Source of the DNA: Carya illinoinensis | Lineage: Eukaryota; Streptophyta; Magnoliopsida; Fagales; Juglandaceae | Assembly (NCBI RefSeq): GCF_018687715.1 | Contig: NC_056764.1 | Coordinates: 10,854,501 to 10,918,500 of the forward strand | Reading direction: 5' to 3' | Length of the DNA stretch: 64,000 nucleotides | In this document: piece by piece, positions 45,760 through 57,654 of the stretch | Layout of the letters: the number at the start of each line of letters is the position of its first letter | Position numbering within the stretch: position 1 is the first letter of the stretch | Position numbers and translations under genes: made by a program | The notes under the pieces: generated by a model | Seen by the model: only the letters and a program-made list of their open reading frames with translations | Databases searched by the model: none | What the model was told of the DNA's origin: nothing

Positions 45760-46330
45760 ATACTATATGGTTTGGTCAAAACCCAAAACTCCATCAAGAC
45801 ATTAATCTAGGTGTTATGCAGATGATCACTGGAGTAAAACACACAATGGAAGAATTGTGTGGAGCACAGAAAGCTGAAGATATGGAAAATGGAATTAGCT
45901 GGACCCCCTGCAACGGACAAATGGAAAATCAACTATGTTGCTACTATGAGAACAAAATACTCAGTCATTGCTGCAATATCAAGGAACTCATCAGGGATTA
46001 TCCACCATGCTTGGACATAAAAGATTCCAGCCACATTGCTCTTCGAAGCAGAAGGTAAGCAACGATTCTAGCATGCCTACTTGCAGAAAAAATATGTATT
46101 GACCAAGTACAAATTGAAGGTGACTCATTGGAGTCTTTAAAGTCATCAATGAAGAGCCAATTTTATGGAGATTAAGAGGTTTAGTTGATGATGCAAATGA
46201 ATACCTGCCTATAACAATGGATTGAAAGTTTATGGATATTTTCAGAACTGCTAATCGACAAGCACATATAATTGCTGAGGGGGCTACGGATACCAATATT
46301 ATAGACTTGTATAAGGGAAATTGTATCTCT
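45760..46330 (+). pseudogene. RNase H-like domain remnant (LINE type), opposite strand
   Basis: On the + strand, WTPCNGQMENQ followed after a frameshift by ATMRTKYSVIAAISRNSSGIIH, LFEAEGKATILACLLAEKI and IEGDSLESLKSSM, ending near RTANRQAHIIAEGA, is an RNase H-like domain of the kind at the 3' end of plant LINEs. It abuts the 5' end of the minus-strand LINE head to head. It has frameshifts and stops and no visible poly(A). Confidence 0.75.
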
Positions 46331-46344
46331 GACTGTTGTAAGGT

Positions 46345-46490
46345 GCAATTTGGATAGTGAGATAATATGAGATGGTTTTAGATAAAAATTAAAAGTTAAA
46401 TAAAATACTGTTGAAATATATTTTTTAATATTATTATTATTTTAAAAATATTTGTGTGATCTTATAATATGATTTTATTGATGATTATCT
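46345..46490. mobile_element. MITE family B, half copy
   Basis: TTTGGATAGTGAGATAATATGAGATGGTTTTAG followed by TTAAAATAAA-type filler and AATATTATTATTATTTT matches one half of the family-B elements. The opposite end is missing. Confidence 0.6.
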
Positions 46491-46499
46491 TTTTTTCAG

Positions 46500-47025
46500 C
46501 AAAAAATAAAAAAAGAGGCAATTAATAGCAAAATAAAAAGAAATGAAGAATTTAAGAGGAGCACTCACATTAGTCCAATGGATTTAGGCTAGTTACCGAA
46601 TCCGGCCCAAAGGTCACAGATCAATGGTGCAAGGCTAAATCAAAAGTTTCCTCTTAGACTAGACAGCGTCACTCACATCAATCCATTCTTTTCTGGCTCA
46701 ACACATTCGACCTAGCTACAGGTCCATAAATTATCATTATTATCTTAGCATAGTTACTGCTACCATAACTCTAAAACAAGAAATAAAGAAGATTATATTT
46801 ATAAAATCAGCATATTTTAATCTGTTTTCAATACGATAAGATTTAATTTATTAAAAAATATATAATTTTAACATTTTTTTTATTAAAATCAAATCTTAGT
46901 AGTGTTTAATTGAGATTGATATAAGAAAGATACGCAACGCTTTGTTACTATTGCTATTTTGCCATTAAGAACAATTTTTCATATTACCATGAATCGGATG
47001 GTGCTATGCAATTTCCTATACTTGT
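46500..47025. other. Spacer before the gypsy element
   Basis: No gene is visible. CACTCACATTAGTCCAATGG near 46566 and CACTCACATCAATCCATTC near 46672 are similar to each other and may belong to a small repeat. Confidence 0.35.
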
Positions 47026-47439
47026 TGTTAAGGACGTGTCCCACCGAAGAAATGCAACCGTTTAACTGCAAATATCAAGAAGACTTTGGTGTGATACGCC
47101 TGAGGACACTTCGATGCTTAAGTCAGTAAAATGTTTCACTCAAATAATTCAGAATTCAAAGATAGATTGATTTTGGAGTTACCTGATATATATAGAGAAT
47201 TCCTATCAAGTTCGATCAACATTATATGAGATTACTTTCATGTGATATTTATTATGTTCTATGTTTATCGACTTAGATCATTACTATGTAACAGAAATAG
47301 TCATGTACGTGCATGAGACTTACTTCTTCCTAAATAAGTGACGTGTAGTGTGTAGATCCCTATTGGGCCTGGACTCATCAGTTCGAGCCTGCTTATAGAG
47401 GATTTTTATATTGGACTTAAATACGAAATGGGCCCTCCA
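47026..47439 (-). repeat. 3' LTR of the Tat-type gypsy element
   Basis: 414 bp, similar throughout to 57655-58064 and in the same direction. Shared blocks include TGCAAATATCAAGAAGACTT, GAAATAGTCATGTACGTGCA and AAATACGAAATGGGCCC. Confidence 0.93.
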
Positions 47440-47907
47440 ACTACCCCGCTAATTCCCTTTGCACCATGGTGTGAGGAATTTATGTTGAGAATTTTTTTCA
47501 AAACACTTTTATTATCATCGTGTATATTTTGTTGGTGTGTACCTTGTTATGGGCCCCTTTCCCTTACAAGCCCCATTTTTAAACAGACCCCAGCCCATCT
47601 ACGTACCCCGCTATTCCTTTACATTTTCAAAAATCGAAGAGTCCTTCATGATTAACTGCTAATGTAACGTCGGTAAAGATTCCGTGTGACGGTTACTTTT
47701 CTGTTCCAGTGTTAGGTCATGATGCTTATGACTGGCATTTTGTATTTGCCCCTTTTAAATACTCGTCTACCAATCTTTTTTATTCTTCTCCTGACTACCT
47801 TTCCCTGTTCCCATTCTTGCTCATGCTTTCCTTTGTTCTTGTTTCTTGGCGTTTACCCACCTCATCTTACTTACTTATTTACTTGCCATTTTTCCTCTCA
47901 AACTTCC

Positions 47908-50746
47908 ATGGTAGAATATGGTGGTAGTTCTGAACAATCTTCCCCAGCACCAGAAACCCAGTCTTTGATGGGTATGGGTGGCATTCAGCCCTGAGACAAA
48001 AGCATTTTCCAGTGATTAGGGATGAATTATGCATCCCTGAAGATGCAATGTTGGAAGTTCCTTTGTCTGGGTGCTGCGACGACGAATGGTTCATTGAAAA
48101 AGTTACCCTAACCACCTCCCTTTTGTCCCATGGGTTGAGACTTCCCTTTTATCACCCTCTTCGCGACATTTTAGATTTGCTCGGTTTGGTGCCTACTCAA
48201 CTCCATCCCTTCACACTGAGGGCCTTTTTTTGCGCTGCGTAGTTTTTTGTATGGTCCTAGAGCCCCTCGGGGACATTTACCCTGACCTGACTACTCGGGA
48301 GTTCTTGTCTTTTTACAATGCGAGGCCCGCCACCAATGGTGACATTGCTAGCTTTCGCAAGAAAGACAAAAGGTAGACGTTGGCCCGATTTGAGACTCGA
48401 AATTCAAATGCCAAGAACTGGACGAGCAGGTTCTTTTTTATTACTGGCCAGGGATGGGAGTTTCCTGCCCCTCAAGCCTCTCTAAAAGATTTTCAAGTTA
48501 GGGCCATCTGAGGCACCTTTCCTAATGATAAAAGTATGTGGGTGAACATGGACCCTTTGTCAATTCAAGAGTTGGCCCAAATTAAAATTGTCCGCTCTTG
48601 GGCTCAGGCTCACTCTGATGATCTTTGGACCAACTTCCTATTGCTACCCACCCATATTGATTGGTTTATGATGTCCCCCAACTGCTCCCACATTCAAGGG
48701 CGATCATTCATGATCTCTACCACAATTCCTCTCCCTAACTTTGGCAAGCCTTCAAAGAAAGGCAATAAGGACAACCAACCATTGGAGGAAAAGAATAAGT
48801 CGTCCGAAGAGGAAAAAGGCGAAGAGAAAAAGGAGAAGAAGAGCAAGAAAAATAAAGATGAGAAGATGGAAAAGAAAGAGAAAAAAGAAAGAAATGAGAA
48901 ACAAAAGGAAGAGAAGAGGCAAAAGAAGAGGGCTCGTGCCGAGGACACCTCTCCCCCTACGCCCAAGCAAAAGAAGGCCCTGACGTCCTTAGAGGGTGAC
49001 CACGTCCAGGTGCCTACCCTGCTAGCCTTTGCCAAACTCCTTGTGGCTGGCTGGTCTTCTGTGCAGCTGCATTCTCCCAAACTGGGAGACGATGAGGGCT
49101 TGGCTAATTTGGCCTTCTCAGATCTAGCTGCCACCTTCCAACTTGACCCCCCCATCACGCACCCTAGCGTCCAACCCCATTTTTGAATTCCCCATCTTTG
49201 ATGACCTGGTGGGGGAGGGCAAGTTGGACGTTGAAGTTGTAGCTTTAATTTGGATCCTGTCATGGGCGAGGAGGTTCATCCGCCTGTGACAGGAGGTCAC
49301 ATCCCTCCCTCGACTGGGAGTGTTTACAAAGAGATAGCGAATGTTCTGCCTACTAATAGGGCGGATAGAGCTCCTGCCCACGCAAGAGACCTGGGTGGCG
49401 GGTTCGGGGGCACACCACTTCTCCATGAAGAAGGGGCGATGAGGTGGGTGCCAACTCGCCCCTCCCAGAGACCCTACCGGTCACTGTTTCTAGGGGCAAC
49501 ACTCAATCGTTGCCTCGCAGTGGCGAGTACCTGTCACTTCCTCCTCTCTTCTCCCCATCCTTTGGCAAAGACATCGAATCTCTCTTTCTTGATGGCTTCG
49601 GCGGTTTGCTGGGATGAGACATTTGTTTACTTTAGGCCTATTTGGCCTACACCAGGACCTTCCTCCCATTTGTAAGCCTTAGAGGTCCCCCTAGAAGGAA
49701 TAGAGAACTCAACGCCGAGGCTTGATAAGACCTTCCTACCTAGGGGTATTCCTATTCCTGAGGAGATCTTTGGGGGCACCTCTTCTTCCTCCGCCAATAC
49801 CCAAATGACTAGCCACCTAAAAGATTGGCTTTCTAAGGTATCACCTGCAATTAACTTGCTCTCCCCCTTTTTTTTATAAGTTCTTATGCGATTTCTTACT
49901 TGAGTGCCTAGAGAGCGGCAAAACTTATGCTATGTTGCCAAGCTCACTTTGGAAATATGGTTGGTGGACCGATCAAAGCTACAGATTCTGGCAAAGAAGA
50001 AGAAGGAGTTGGAGATACTGCTAGACCAGTTGGAAGGCTATTCTCACTCCTTGCACAGGGATATGGAGATTCTCAAGGGTGAAGTCTTCAAGCTCCGCAA
50101 CACCGTTCGCCGTGCCCAAGAGGCAAAAACTAAGGATGACTTCACCTTGAGGCTTCTTCAATCAGAAATGGACTCTACAAAGTTCCAAGTTTCTGAAACG
50201 GGTTTCAAATTGAACCTTGCTCACCTTAATTCTGAGCTGCTTGCCTGCAATTAGGAGTTGGGTTCAACCTGCGAGGATCTAACCCAGGAGCAAAAACGCA
50301 GCAAGGGGCTAGCTGAAGAGTTGGTGGCTGCTATGGAGAAGAACTGTCTCACCGTCCTTGACCCTTTTGAGGCGTAGGGGCCCTTGACAAAACTATAGGA
50401 ACGTCACCAACAATACAAGGACAACCGCAGGTATTCAGATGAGGAGCTTAGGAAATCAAGTCTGGCTTTCCTTGCCAATGACCGGCAACTGACTGAGAAA
50501 AGGAATGAATTAGCTACTGCTCAGACGGAGATTGCCCGCCTGCATGGCCAACTAGTCCTAGCACCTGCTACCAGGGATCGTGCCTTCGCCTATGGCTATG
50601 GTGCTAGCATCTTGAGGCTCAGGTCCCGCTTCTTGACTGACCCTAGTATAGACCTCAAGAATCTAGATCGGAGCATGTTCCTTGCTGAAGTTACTCCCCG
50701 CCGCCATGTCAACACTTTTGGGTGGGATGAGATGCTTGAGGCATAG
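47908..50746 (+). pseudogene. Antisense ORF of the Tat-type element (putative 'gypsy type transposon' protein), decayed
   Basis: Runs opposite to gag-pol. It starts near ATG 47908 (MVEYGGSSEQSSPAP). At about 48135-48215, LPFYHPLRDILDLLGLVPTQ and LHP are the conserved start of the plant 'putative gypsy type transposon' domain. After frame changes, FFITGQGWEFPAPQASL (about 48430) continues it. A very Lys/Glu-rich stretch follows (48760-48950: EEKKEKKSKKNKDEKMEKK), then a proline-containing linker, a coiled-coil region (49904-50254, e.g. KKKELEILLDQLEGYSHSLHRD), and a C-terminal AFAYGYGASILRLRSRFLTD ending at TAG 50746. Several stops and frameshifts break it. The role of this protein is unknown even in intact elements. 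Confidence 0.8.
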
Positions 50747-51080
50747 CTCCACTGCCACCACTCGCTAGGAATGACGCCCCCTAGCTTCCTTCAGATGGAT
50801 TTTTTTCCCCTCTTTTTCTCTCAACTTTTCTTGTATTATGCTTACTCATTGTATTTGTACCGTTTGTCACTTTGTACTAATAACAGACTCTGGTTTATCG
50901 AGCCTTGATAATGAAAATATGTTGATTTTCCTGTTGTGCACCCTTGGCCCTTGCCTTTTATTTTATTGGAATTGTTTGCTCTTGGTTTTTTGTTTTTTAA
51001 TTCGCTGAGGCTCATGATAGGCACTTTAGGGAGGGGCATGGTCTAACGATTACTGTGCTCCCTTTTCATGGCACCGTAAG

Positions 51081-51524
51081 CAGTGTTTTTAAAATCATAC
51101 CGTACCGGCCGGTATATTCCGTACCGGCCACCGGACCGGTACAGAAATTCTGTAATTTCGTACCGGTTCAAATACCGGCCGTACCGGCCGGTACCGGCTG
51201 TACCGGCCGAGATTTCGGCCTGTACCGGCCGGTATTTCGGTTTCCTTTTTTTTTTTTTTTTTCATTTTTTCAAACAATAAATTTATTTTTTTACCCCCAA
51301 TTTAGACTAAACTATTTATAATTTATATAGATATATGTATTTATGTATAATTTATTTATATATAAATTATTCTTTTGAAATATAATTAATATATATATAT
51401 TTATATATATAATTTATTTATATATCGACTATCCTGAAACGGTACACGAAACGGTACCGGTACCGAAATATTTCGTTCCAGTGCCTTGACCGGTACGGCA
51501 TCCGGTACGGTATTCAAAACATTG
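51081..51524. mobile_element. hAT-type MITE with CCGTACCGG-rich ends (444 bp)
   Basis: The ends are inverted: CAGTGTTTTTAAAATC..CCGTACCGG on the left and the complement of CAATGTTTTGAATACCGTACCGG on the right. The flanks ACCGTAAG (51073-51080) and ACCGCAAG (51525-51532) match at 7 of 8, giving the 8-bp duplication of hAT elements. Both subterminal regions are packed with CCGGTACGG-type words, while the centre is an AT-rich TATA-type filler. It sits in the tandem-repeat block of the gypsy element. Confidence 0.85.
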
Positions 51525-51529
51525 ACCGC

Positions 51530-52198
51530 AAGCTGCTAAGCCTTGTCATAGGTATGGCATGGTCTGATGACCTCTGCTCTCTTTTTTCATTACACCGTAA
51601 GTTACTAAGACTTATCATAAGTGTTTAAGGTTGGCATGATTTACTGACCTCTGCGCCCTTTTTTCATAGCACCACAAGCTGCTAAACCTTATCATAGGTG
51701 TTTAAGAGTGGTGTAATCTGATGACCTTCGCACCTTTTTTTTATGGCACTGATAGCTGCTAAGGCTTGTCATAGGTGTTTAAGGGTGGCGTGGTCTGATG
51801 ACCTCCCAGCCCTTTTCTCATGGCACCACAAGCTATTATGGCTTGTCATAGGTGTGGCGTGGTCTGATGACCTCCACGCTATTTTTTCATGGCACCATAA
51901 GCCACTAAAACTTGTCATAGGTGTTTAAGGGTGGCATGATCTAATAACCTCCATGCCCTTTCTTCATGCCCCGTAAGCTGCTAAGGCTTGTCATAAGTGT
52001 TTAAGGGTGGTGTGGTCTTGTAACCCAGCGCCCTTTCTTCATGGCACCACAAACTGTTGAGACTTGTCATAAGTGTTTAAAGGTGGCGTGGTCTAATGAT
52101 CTCCACTCCCTTTTTTCATGACACCTCAAGCTACTAAAGCTTATCATAAGTGTTTAAGGGTGGCATGGTGTGGTAACCTTCACGCCCTTTTTTCATGG
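51530..52198. repeat. Tandem repeat block of the Tat-type element (nine units)
   Basis: Nine head-to-tail units of about 68-78 bp share AAGCTGCTAAGGCTTGTCAT, AGGTGTTTAAGGGTGGCGTG, GTCTGATGACCTCC and a TTTTTTCATGGCACC end. A tenth, partial unit lies before the MITE at about 51006-51078. Units differ by substitutions and a few deletions (units 1 and 5 lack the GTTTAAGGG-type piece). The place between pol and 3' LTR is where Tat/Ogre-type elements are known to carry variable tandem repeats that can seed satellites. Confidence 0.92.
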
Positions 52199-52385
52199 CG
52201 TACTCACTCGATTTTGCACAAATGCGCGCCTGTGTGTATTTATTTCTACCAAGAGATCATCAATGAAACAGAGCGTGACATGATTTGTAATAAACAGATG
52301 CAAATGTTACCACAAACATGGATATATAAAAGTAATAGCATCAATACAAAAGAAATGAAATCAAAGTACATGGAACAACTACATG

Positions 52386-55300
52386 CTATTGATAAAATTT
52401 CCTTAAGTACTCTACATTCCACAGGTGTGGAAGGTCCTTCCATTGGCTGTCTTTCAAATGGTTCGACCCAGGTCTATTATTTGCTACCACCAAGTAAGTC
52501 CCTTCCCACCGAAGCCCCTTCTTCCCTTCATCGTGGGTAGTCACCCCGCTTTTCTTCAAAACTAGATTTCCTATCTTAAAAGTCTTGAGTTTTACCCTTT
52601 TGTTGAAGTATTGCTTGGTTTTAGATTTTTCCTGTAACATTCTGGCTTCCACTATTTCTCTTTCTTCCTCCACTAAATCAAGGTACTCCTATATTTTTTT
52701 ATCATTTGGGCAGCTGAGAAGTGGCTCGTTCGATAACTTGAGAGCCCCACCTCAATTAGGAGAACCGCCTCACACCCATAAGCCAATGTGAATGGAGATT
52801 CCCTTGTTGAAATTTTTGCTAATGTTCTATATGCCCAAAGTACCCGTGGTAGTTCATCCGCCCATTCTCCCTTTTTCTCCACGACCCTCTTCTTCAAAAT
52901 TGAGAGTAGTACCTTGTTTGTTGTTTCTGCTTGCCCATTCACTTGAGGGTGGCTTGGTGAGGAGTACTTCACCTTAATCTTTAACTCCGCACATCATTCT
53001 CTATAATGATCAGAGTCAAACTGGCGCCCATTGTCTGACACTATGCTTTGTGGGATTCCAAATTTGTAAACTACATTTTTCCATAAAAACCTTGTCACGA
53101 TCTTGCTTGTCAAATTGCCAGTGACTTGGTCTCCACCCACTTTGTGAAATAACCTACAGCGACAACCATGAACTTTACTCCGCCTCTCCCTGTCGGAAAC
53201 AATCCAACCAAACCGAGGCCCCATTGTGCAAAAGGCCATGGTCCTGTCATGGATGTTAATCTCTCTGGAAAGGCGTGCAGTATTGGCACGTATGTCTGGC
53301 ACTTGACGCACTTTTTAGTGAATTCTCGAGCATCTCTTAACACGTTAGACCAATAATATCCTGCCCTTATCACCTTTCTAGCTAAAGTTTTTCCACCAGA
53401 ATGGTTTCCACATATTATTTCATGTATTTCCACTAAGACATACTGGGCTTCTTGTAGGGAAATATACCATAACAATTGGGTTGAGAAACCTCTTTTATAA
53501 AGGACTCCATTAATGAGCATAAACCATGCTGCCTTTCTCCTTACCCTCCTTGCATCTTCCTTTTTCTTTGGTAACTTTCCTTCATCTAGGTACTAGGCCA
53601 TACTATTCGCCCAATCTAGGATATTGGAGACCAGGATGCCTACCTCTTTTCCAATGGTCGAGATCTCGATGATTATCCTTTCCACTTACCATGGGAGAGG
53701 CGTCTTTTCCATTCCTAATGTTGTACGTGCCAATTTATATGCCACTTCGCTATCTGCCCTTGGTATATAGGTTATATCAAAATACAAGAAGAGGTCACGT
53801 GCCGCCCAAACTCATGCTAGATACTTTTTCAATTTCTCTCATTTTTTAACATATAAGCCCAACACTTGATTTACAACCACTACGAGTTTGACTTTACCTC
53901 TATCTTGGTTGCCCCTATCTTGGCGGCTTCATGTTGAGTATGGCTTCTATCTTCTCTGGAGAGGCCTCAATTCCTCTTTCAGATACGATAAATCTGAAAA
54001 ACTTTCCTGACTCAACTCCAAAAGTACATTTTGCAAGATTCATTCTCATTCTATAACAGCCTAAGCTTTCCCATTAGAGCTACTGTGTCCTTTTGGGGAA
54101 AATCCAAAAATTCTGCCACAAAGTCTGCCAGCACTTGACCCTTTACCGCCCTCTTAGGCATATATTCTAAATCAAATTCACTTAGTTCAATTGACCACCC
54201 TACCAGTCTTCCTGAGCTATTAGGTTTTCTTAAGGTTTTTGCTAACGGGCTCTTTATAAGCACTCTTATTGTGTAGGCTTGAAAGTATAAGTGGAGTCTT
54301 CTCGCCGCCGTTCCCAAGGCGAAGGCTAACATCTCAACTCGAGGATACCTTACTTCTACTCCTTTGAGAGCCCAACTTATGTAATACACAGGATGCAGGA
54401 AAACCACCTCTTCTTTTACTAGGACTGCTAATACTGCATGTGGGGAAACTACTAGATATGCACAAAGTTTATCGCCTTTCTCTTGCTGCTTTAGGAGTGG
54501 TGAGCTAGTTAGGTGTTGCTTCAATTTTTTGAAGGCCTCATCACACTCTTCGTTCCATGGGTGTGTCTTACGTAGTACTCGCAAAAAGGGGAGGCATTTG
54601 TCTGTCAATCTGGCTATGAATCTACTTAAAGCGGCTACCCTGCCCAAACTGCTGAGTTTCATTCATATTTCTTAACAGTTCCATGTTGAGTATGGCTTCT
54701 ATCTTCTCTGGAGAGACTTCAATTCCTTTTTTCAGATACGATAAATCCCAAGAACTTTCCTGACTCAACTCCAAAAGCACATTTTGTAGGGTTCAGTCTC
54801 ATTCTATAACGGTGTAAGATTCCAAACACCACTCACAAGTCATCAAGGTGCCTGGTGGGTTCCTTGATCTTCACTAACAAGTCGTCTACATATACTTCCA
54901 TAGACTTCTCAATCCGTTCCTTGAACATGCAATTAACTAACCTGATAGCAATACATCCCCCAATCCATTATAAATGAGGTTTTCTCCTCATATGCTACGT
55001 GCATTGTTATCTGATTGTAACCCGAGCAGGCATCCATAAAACTCAGCATACGGTGTCCTGCTATTGCCTCCACAGTAACATCGATGCGTGGTAAAGGAAA
55101 ACTGTCCTTTAGGTAAGCTTTATTTAAGTCGGTGAAGTCCACGCACATTCTCTACTTCCCATTCGCATTTTTTACCAACACAATGTTGGATAACCACTTT
55201 GGGTAATGAGTTTCCTCGATGAACCCAGCAGTAAGTAATCTCTTTACTTCCACGTTAATGGCAGCATACTAGTTCACACTAAACAAACTTCTTTTTTGGC

Positions 55301-57440
55301 GTGCTATCTTGTGGGTGGGATCCACACACAAGCAGTGTTTAATGATGTTATCTATGCTGGGCATGTCTTCATGATTTCATGCAAACACATCCATGTGTTC
55401 TATTAACAGCTGTTTTAGGGCTTCTTTATCCTCTCGCGCAACTTGGCTCCCAATATATGTGGTAGTTATGAGGCAATCTGGATATAGTGTCACAAGTTCC
55501 AATGGTTCATTAGTCTCAGCATGCTAATGACTCTGCTCGTCTTTGACCTCCACCCCTTTTTCCAAAACCACTGTCAAAGGCAATGGAAAGGGTGGTGCCA
55601 ATGCTTCATTTCGCCCACTTCTTAACTCTTGCATATCACATTCTCGTGCTAGAGCTTGTTCACCTTGCAACTCTCCGACCACGTTATCAATTGGAAACTT
55701 CATCTTGAGGTGGTATGTGGATGTTATCACCTTGAGATGGTTGAGTATTGGTCTTCCCAATATTGCGTTGTAGGAAGATGGAGATTTTACCACCAAGAAG
55801 TCGATCATGGTGGTGGTTGTCCATGTCCAAGTATCGAAGGTTAAAGGGAGGGTGGTAGCCACAACGTGTTGTATTGTATCTCCAGAGAAACCCTTTAGTG
55901 GCGTTAGGGAGGGCCTTAATTTATTGGCGTTGATACCCATTTTGGCGAACGCTTCCTAGAATAGTATATTTGTAGAGCTTCCATTATTGATTAGTACCCG
56001 CCTGGTTATGTAGTTTGCTATCACAAGGGTGACCACTAAAGTATTATCATATGAATACAGCACTCCTTCCTGGTCCTCCTCCCTAAAAGATATTGTCATC
56101 AGGTTACTAAGCTTCTGGTGCTTAGGGGCTTTATCTGTTACATATACGTCTTCATACGTTACCCTTCATGCATACGCCTTCCCGCTAGATGTGGATATGC
56201 CTCCCCAAGCAAAGCCCCCTGCTATTGTCTGAATTTATTCTATGGGTGCCCCGTTCCTATTGCCCTTTGAGAGTGCCATGTTCCTATCGTTTCGGTGAAC
56301 CTCGGTTTGGTATTGTCATTGTTGCTCAAGGCTACTACTCCTTGCAATACCTACCTAGTCTCCCGGCGCCTTCTAGGTTTTGAGCATTCTGCCATCATCC
56401 TTCCAACTCTCTCATTCCCACCAATTCGGTTAATCTTTTCTTCATGGTTATACAGTCCTCAGTCCAGTGCAACCCTGTCTGGTGGTACTTGTAGTAGCGA
56501 CTGCCCGCCTTAAGTTGATGCCATTCTTTACTCTCATTCTCTTCTTCCCGTATGTTTAAATTACTATGCATCAGTCTAGCATTGTGATTTGGTCGCGTTT
56601 CTTTCCTCCTTACCTGTTGACTCACACCAGTTTTTCTGTCAACCTACCCACTCCTCCATTCAACCTTGTTGTCCTTCTTTCGAGGATCCTCCTAGCCTTC
56701 AGTGTGTCTTCCACATTAACAAAGTCATCCGCTCTATCCATGAACTCCCTAAGGGTGAAATGAGTCTTTCTGGTCAGCTTTGCCATAAAGGGACTTCATG
56801 GTCATATCCTGCCTAGGAGGCGGCGAGGGTAATCTTTTCATCCTAGTCGTCTGTTGTTAACCTTTTTTTGTTGAAGCGGGTACGGTAGGTCTTAAATTCT
56901 CATCTTCTTTTTCCTTTAATGTTAGCAGGTACTAGGTAGGCAGTTGGGCACTGACGCCTCCTACTGGGTATAAACTAGGTTAGGAATTGTTTAGCCAACT
57001 CTTAGAAACTGCTTATTGAACTTGGCTTGAGGGTTCCAAACCACCCTCTTGTTGTTCCCTTTAGGATCAAAGGAAAAGCTCAGCACGCAATCTCTCTTGG
57101 AAGACCATGAAGCGTGATGTGAGCCTTGAGGTTCTCCAAATAGTCTACTGGATCTTTGGACCTATCATACATGTCTATCTGGGTTATCTTGAACTTTGGC
57201 AGGAGCGGCATGGCCATAATTTGTTCGCTATATGGCAGGTCAATTTGGTTTAGCAAGCATTCCACCGAGAAAGATCCCCTCATTCTCCTCGCTATCTCTT
57301 CGTAATTTCCCACCAGTTCTTTCAATTCATCGTGCATCTTCTGCTTCTTTGCCCTTCCTAGGCTTGACTCTGCATTGCACTGCACCTCTCCCTCACTTTG
57401 CTCACCGTGATCAGGTATGGTGGTGTCATCAAATTCACCA
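52386..57440 (-). pseudogene. Tat-type gypsy gag-pol, decayed
   Basis: Minus strand, 5' to 3': gag (57385-57080, LPKFKITQIDMYDRSKDPVDYLENLKAHITLHG) and the region before its zinc knuckle (56625-56395, CITMKKRLTELV); protease (55940-55524, SSYNAILGRPILNHLKV); RT (55148-54830: CVDFTDLNKAYLKDSFPLP, MDACSGYNQI, YVDDLLVK); RNase H (54662-54051, LGRVAALSRFI, DEAFKKLKQHL); integrase zinc region (53520-53110, YYWSNVLRDAREFTKKCVKC), core (SIVSDNGRQFDS, SHPQVNGQAETTNK) and C-terminus (52673-52386, LKTFKIGNLVLKK). Frameshifts and stops separate these blocks, so no functional product is possible. A 130-bp RT segment is present twice. Confidence 0.93.
53926..54070 (-). repeat. Second copy of an RT segment inside the gypsy pol
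   Basis: Similar over about 130 bp to 54682-54830 (shared GTTGAGTATGGCTTCTATCT, TTTCCTGACTCAACTCCAAA). Both encode the end of RT ([28 protein letters not shown]). The copy at 54682-54830 is in the normal place before RNase H; this one lies after it. Confidence 0.85.
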
Positions 57441-57654
57441 TTCTTTCACCACAAATCGTCATTTTCTTTCTTCAGGATTTCTATGGCCTCCAATGCCTTC
57501 TTCAGTTTTTCCTCAGTTGTTGCTAGTTGTGCTTCCATAGCTGTTGACAGTGTATCCATCTCTCGGTTTGCTAAGGAATAGGTTACAGTCGGCATGTGAG
57601 AAACACGTTGGTCTATAACGAGAGACCAAATTCAAATCCCACTAATGGTGCCAA

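Larger units (their letters stand above)
39860..45760 (-). mobile_element. Decayed LINE (non-LTR retrotransposon), split by two insertions
   Basis: Read on the minus strand from 45757 downward: the endonuclease (STLVFLIETKCNREKVEKIC, GGGIAFLWK, then GYQSAKFTWCNNRE and LVDHRSHHSPLLL), reverse transcriptase near 44130 (RFDNKWIELIMKFVSIVSYSI), the zf-RVT region near 41500-41200 (FFLWRACIESLPTKL, PICLNNEESVEHAIW), then an RNase H-like domain (FIKLNWDTTLDKA at about 40960, and WSIKFVQRGTNNVGHALAKN at about 40020). A T-run at 39861-39876 on the + strand is the poly(A) tail. Stops and frameshifts are frequent. A miniature element (40138-40881) cuts the RNase H part and a solo LTR (41756-43092) cuts the region before it, so the LINE is the oldest layer here. 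Confidence 0.9.

Noticed and set aside
45760..46330. Twin-priming inversion of a single LINE
   Set aside because: Both the minus-strand LINE and the plus-strand fragment contain an RNase H-like end; one inverted element would not carry it twice.
48741..48983. Separate Lys/Arg-rich small protein
   Set aside because: It is a shifted reading of the Lys/Glu-rich stretch of the antisense frame in the gypsy element.
51530..52198. CRISPR-like array or centromeric satellite
   Set aside because: The units are diverged, contiguous and without unique spacers, and they sit inside a retrotransposon; this is an element-internal minisatellite.
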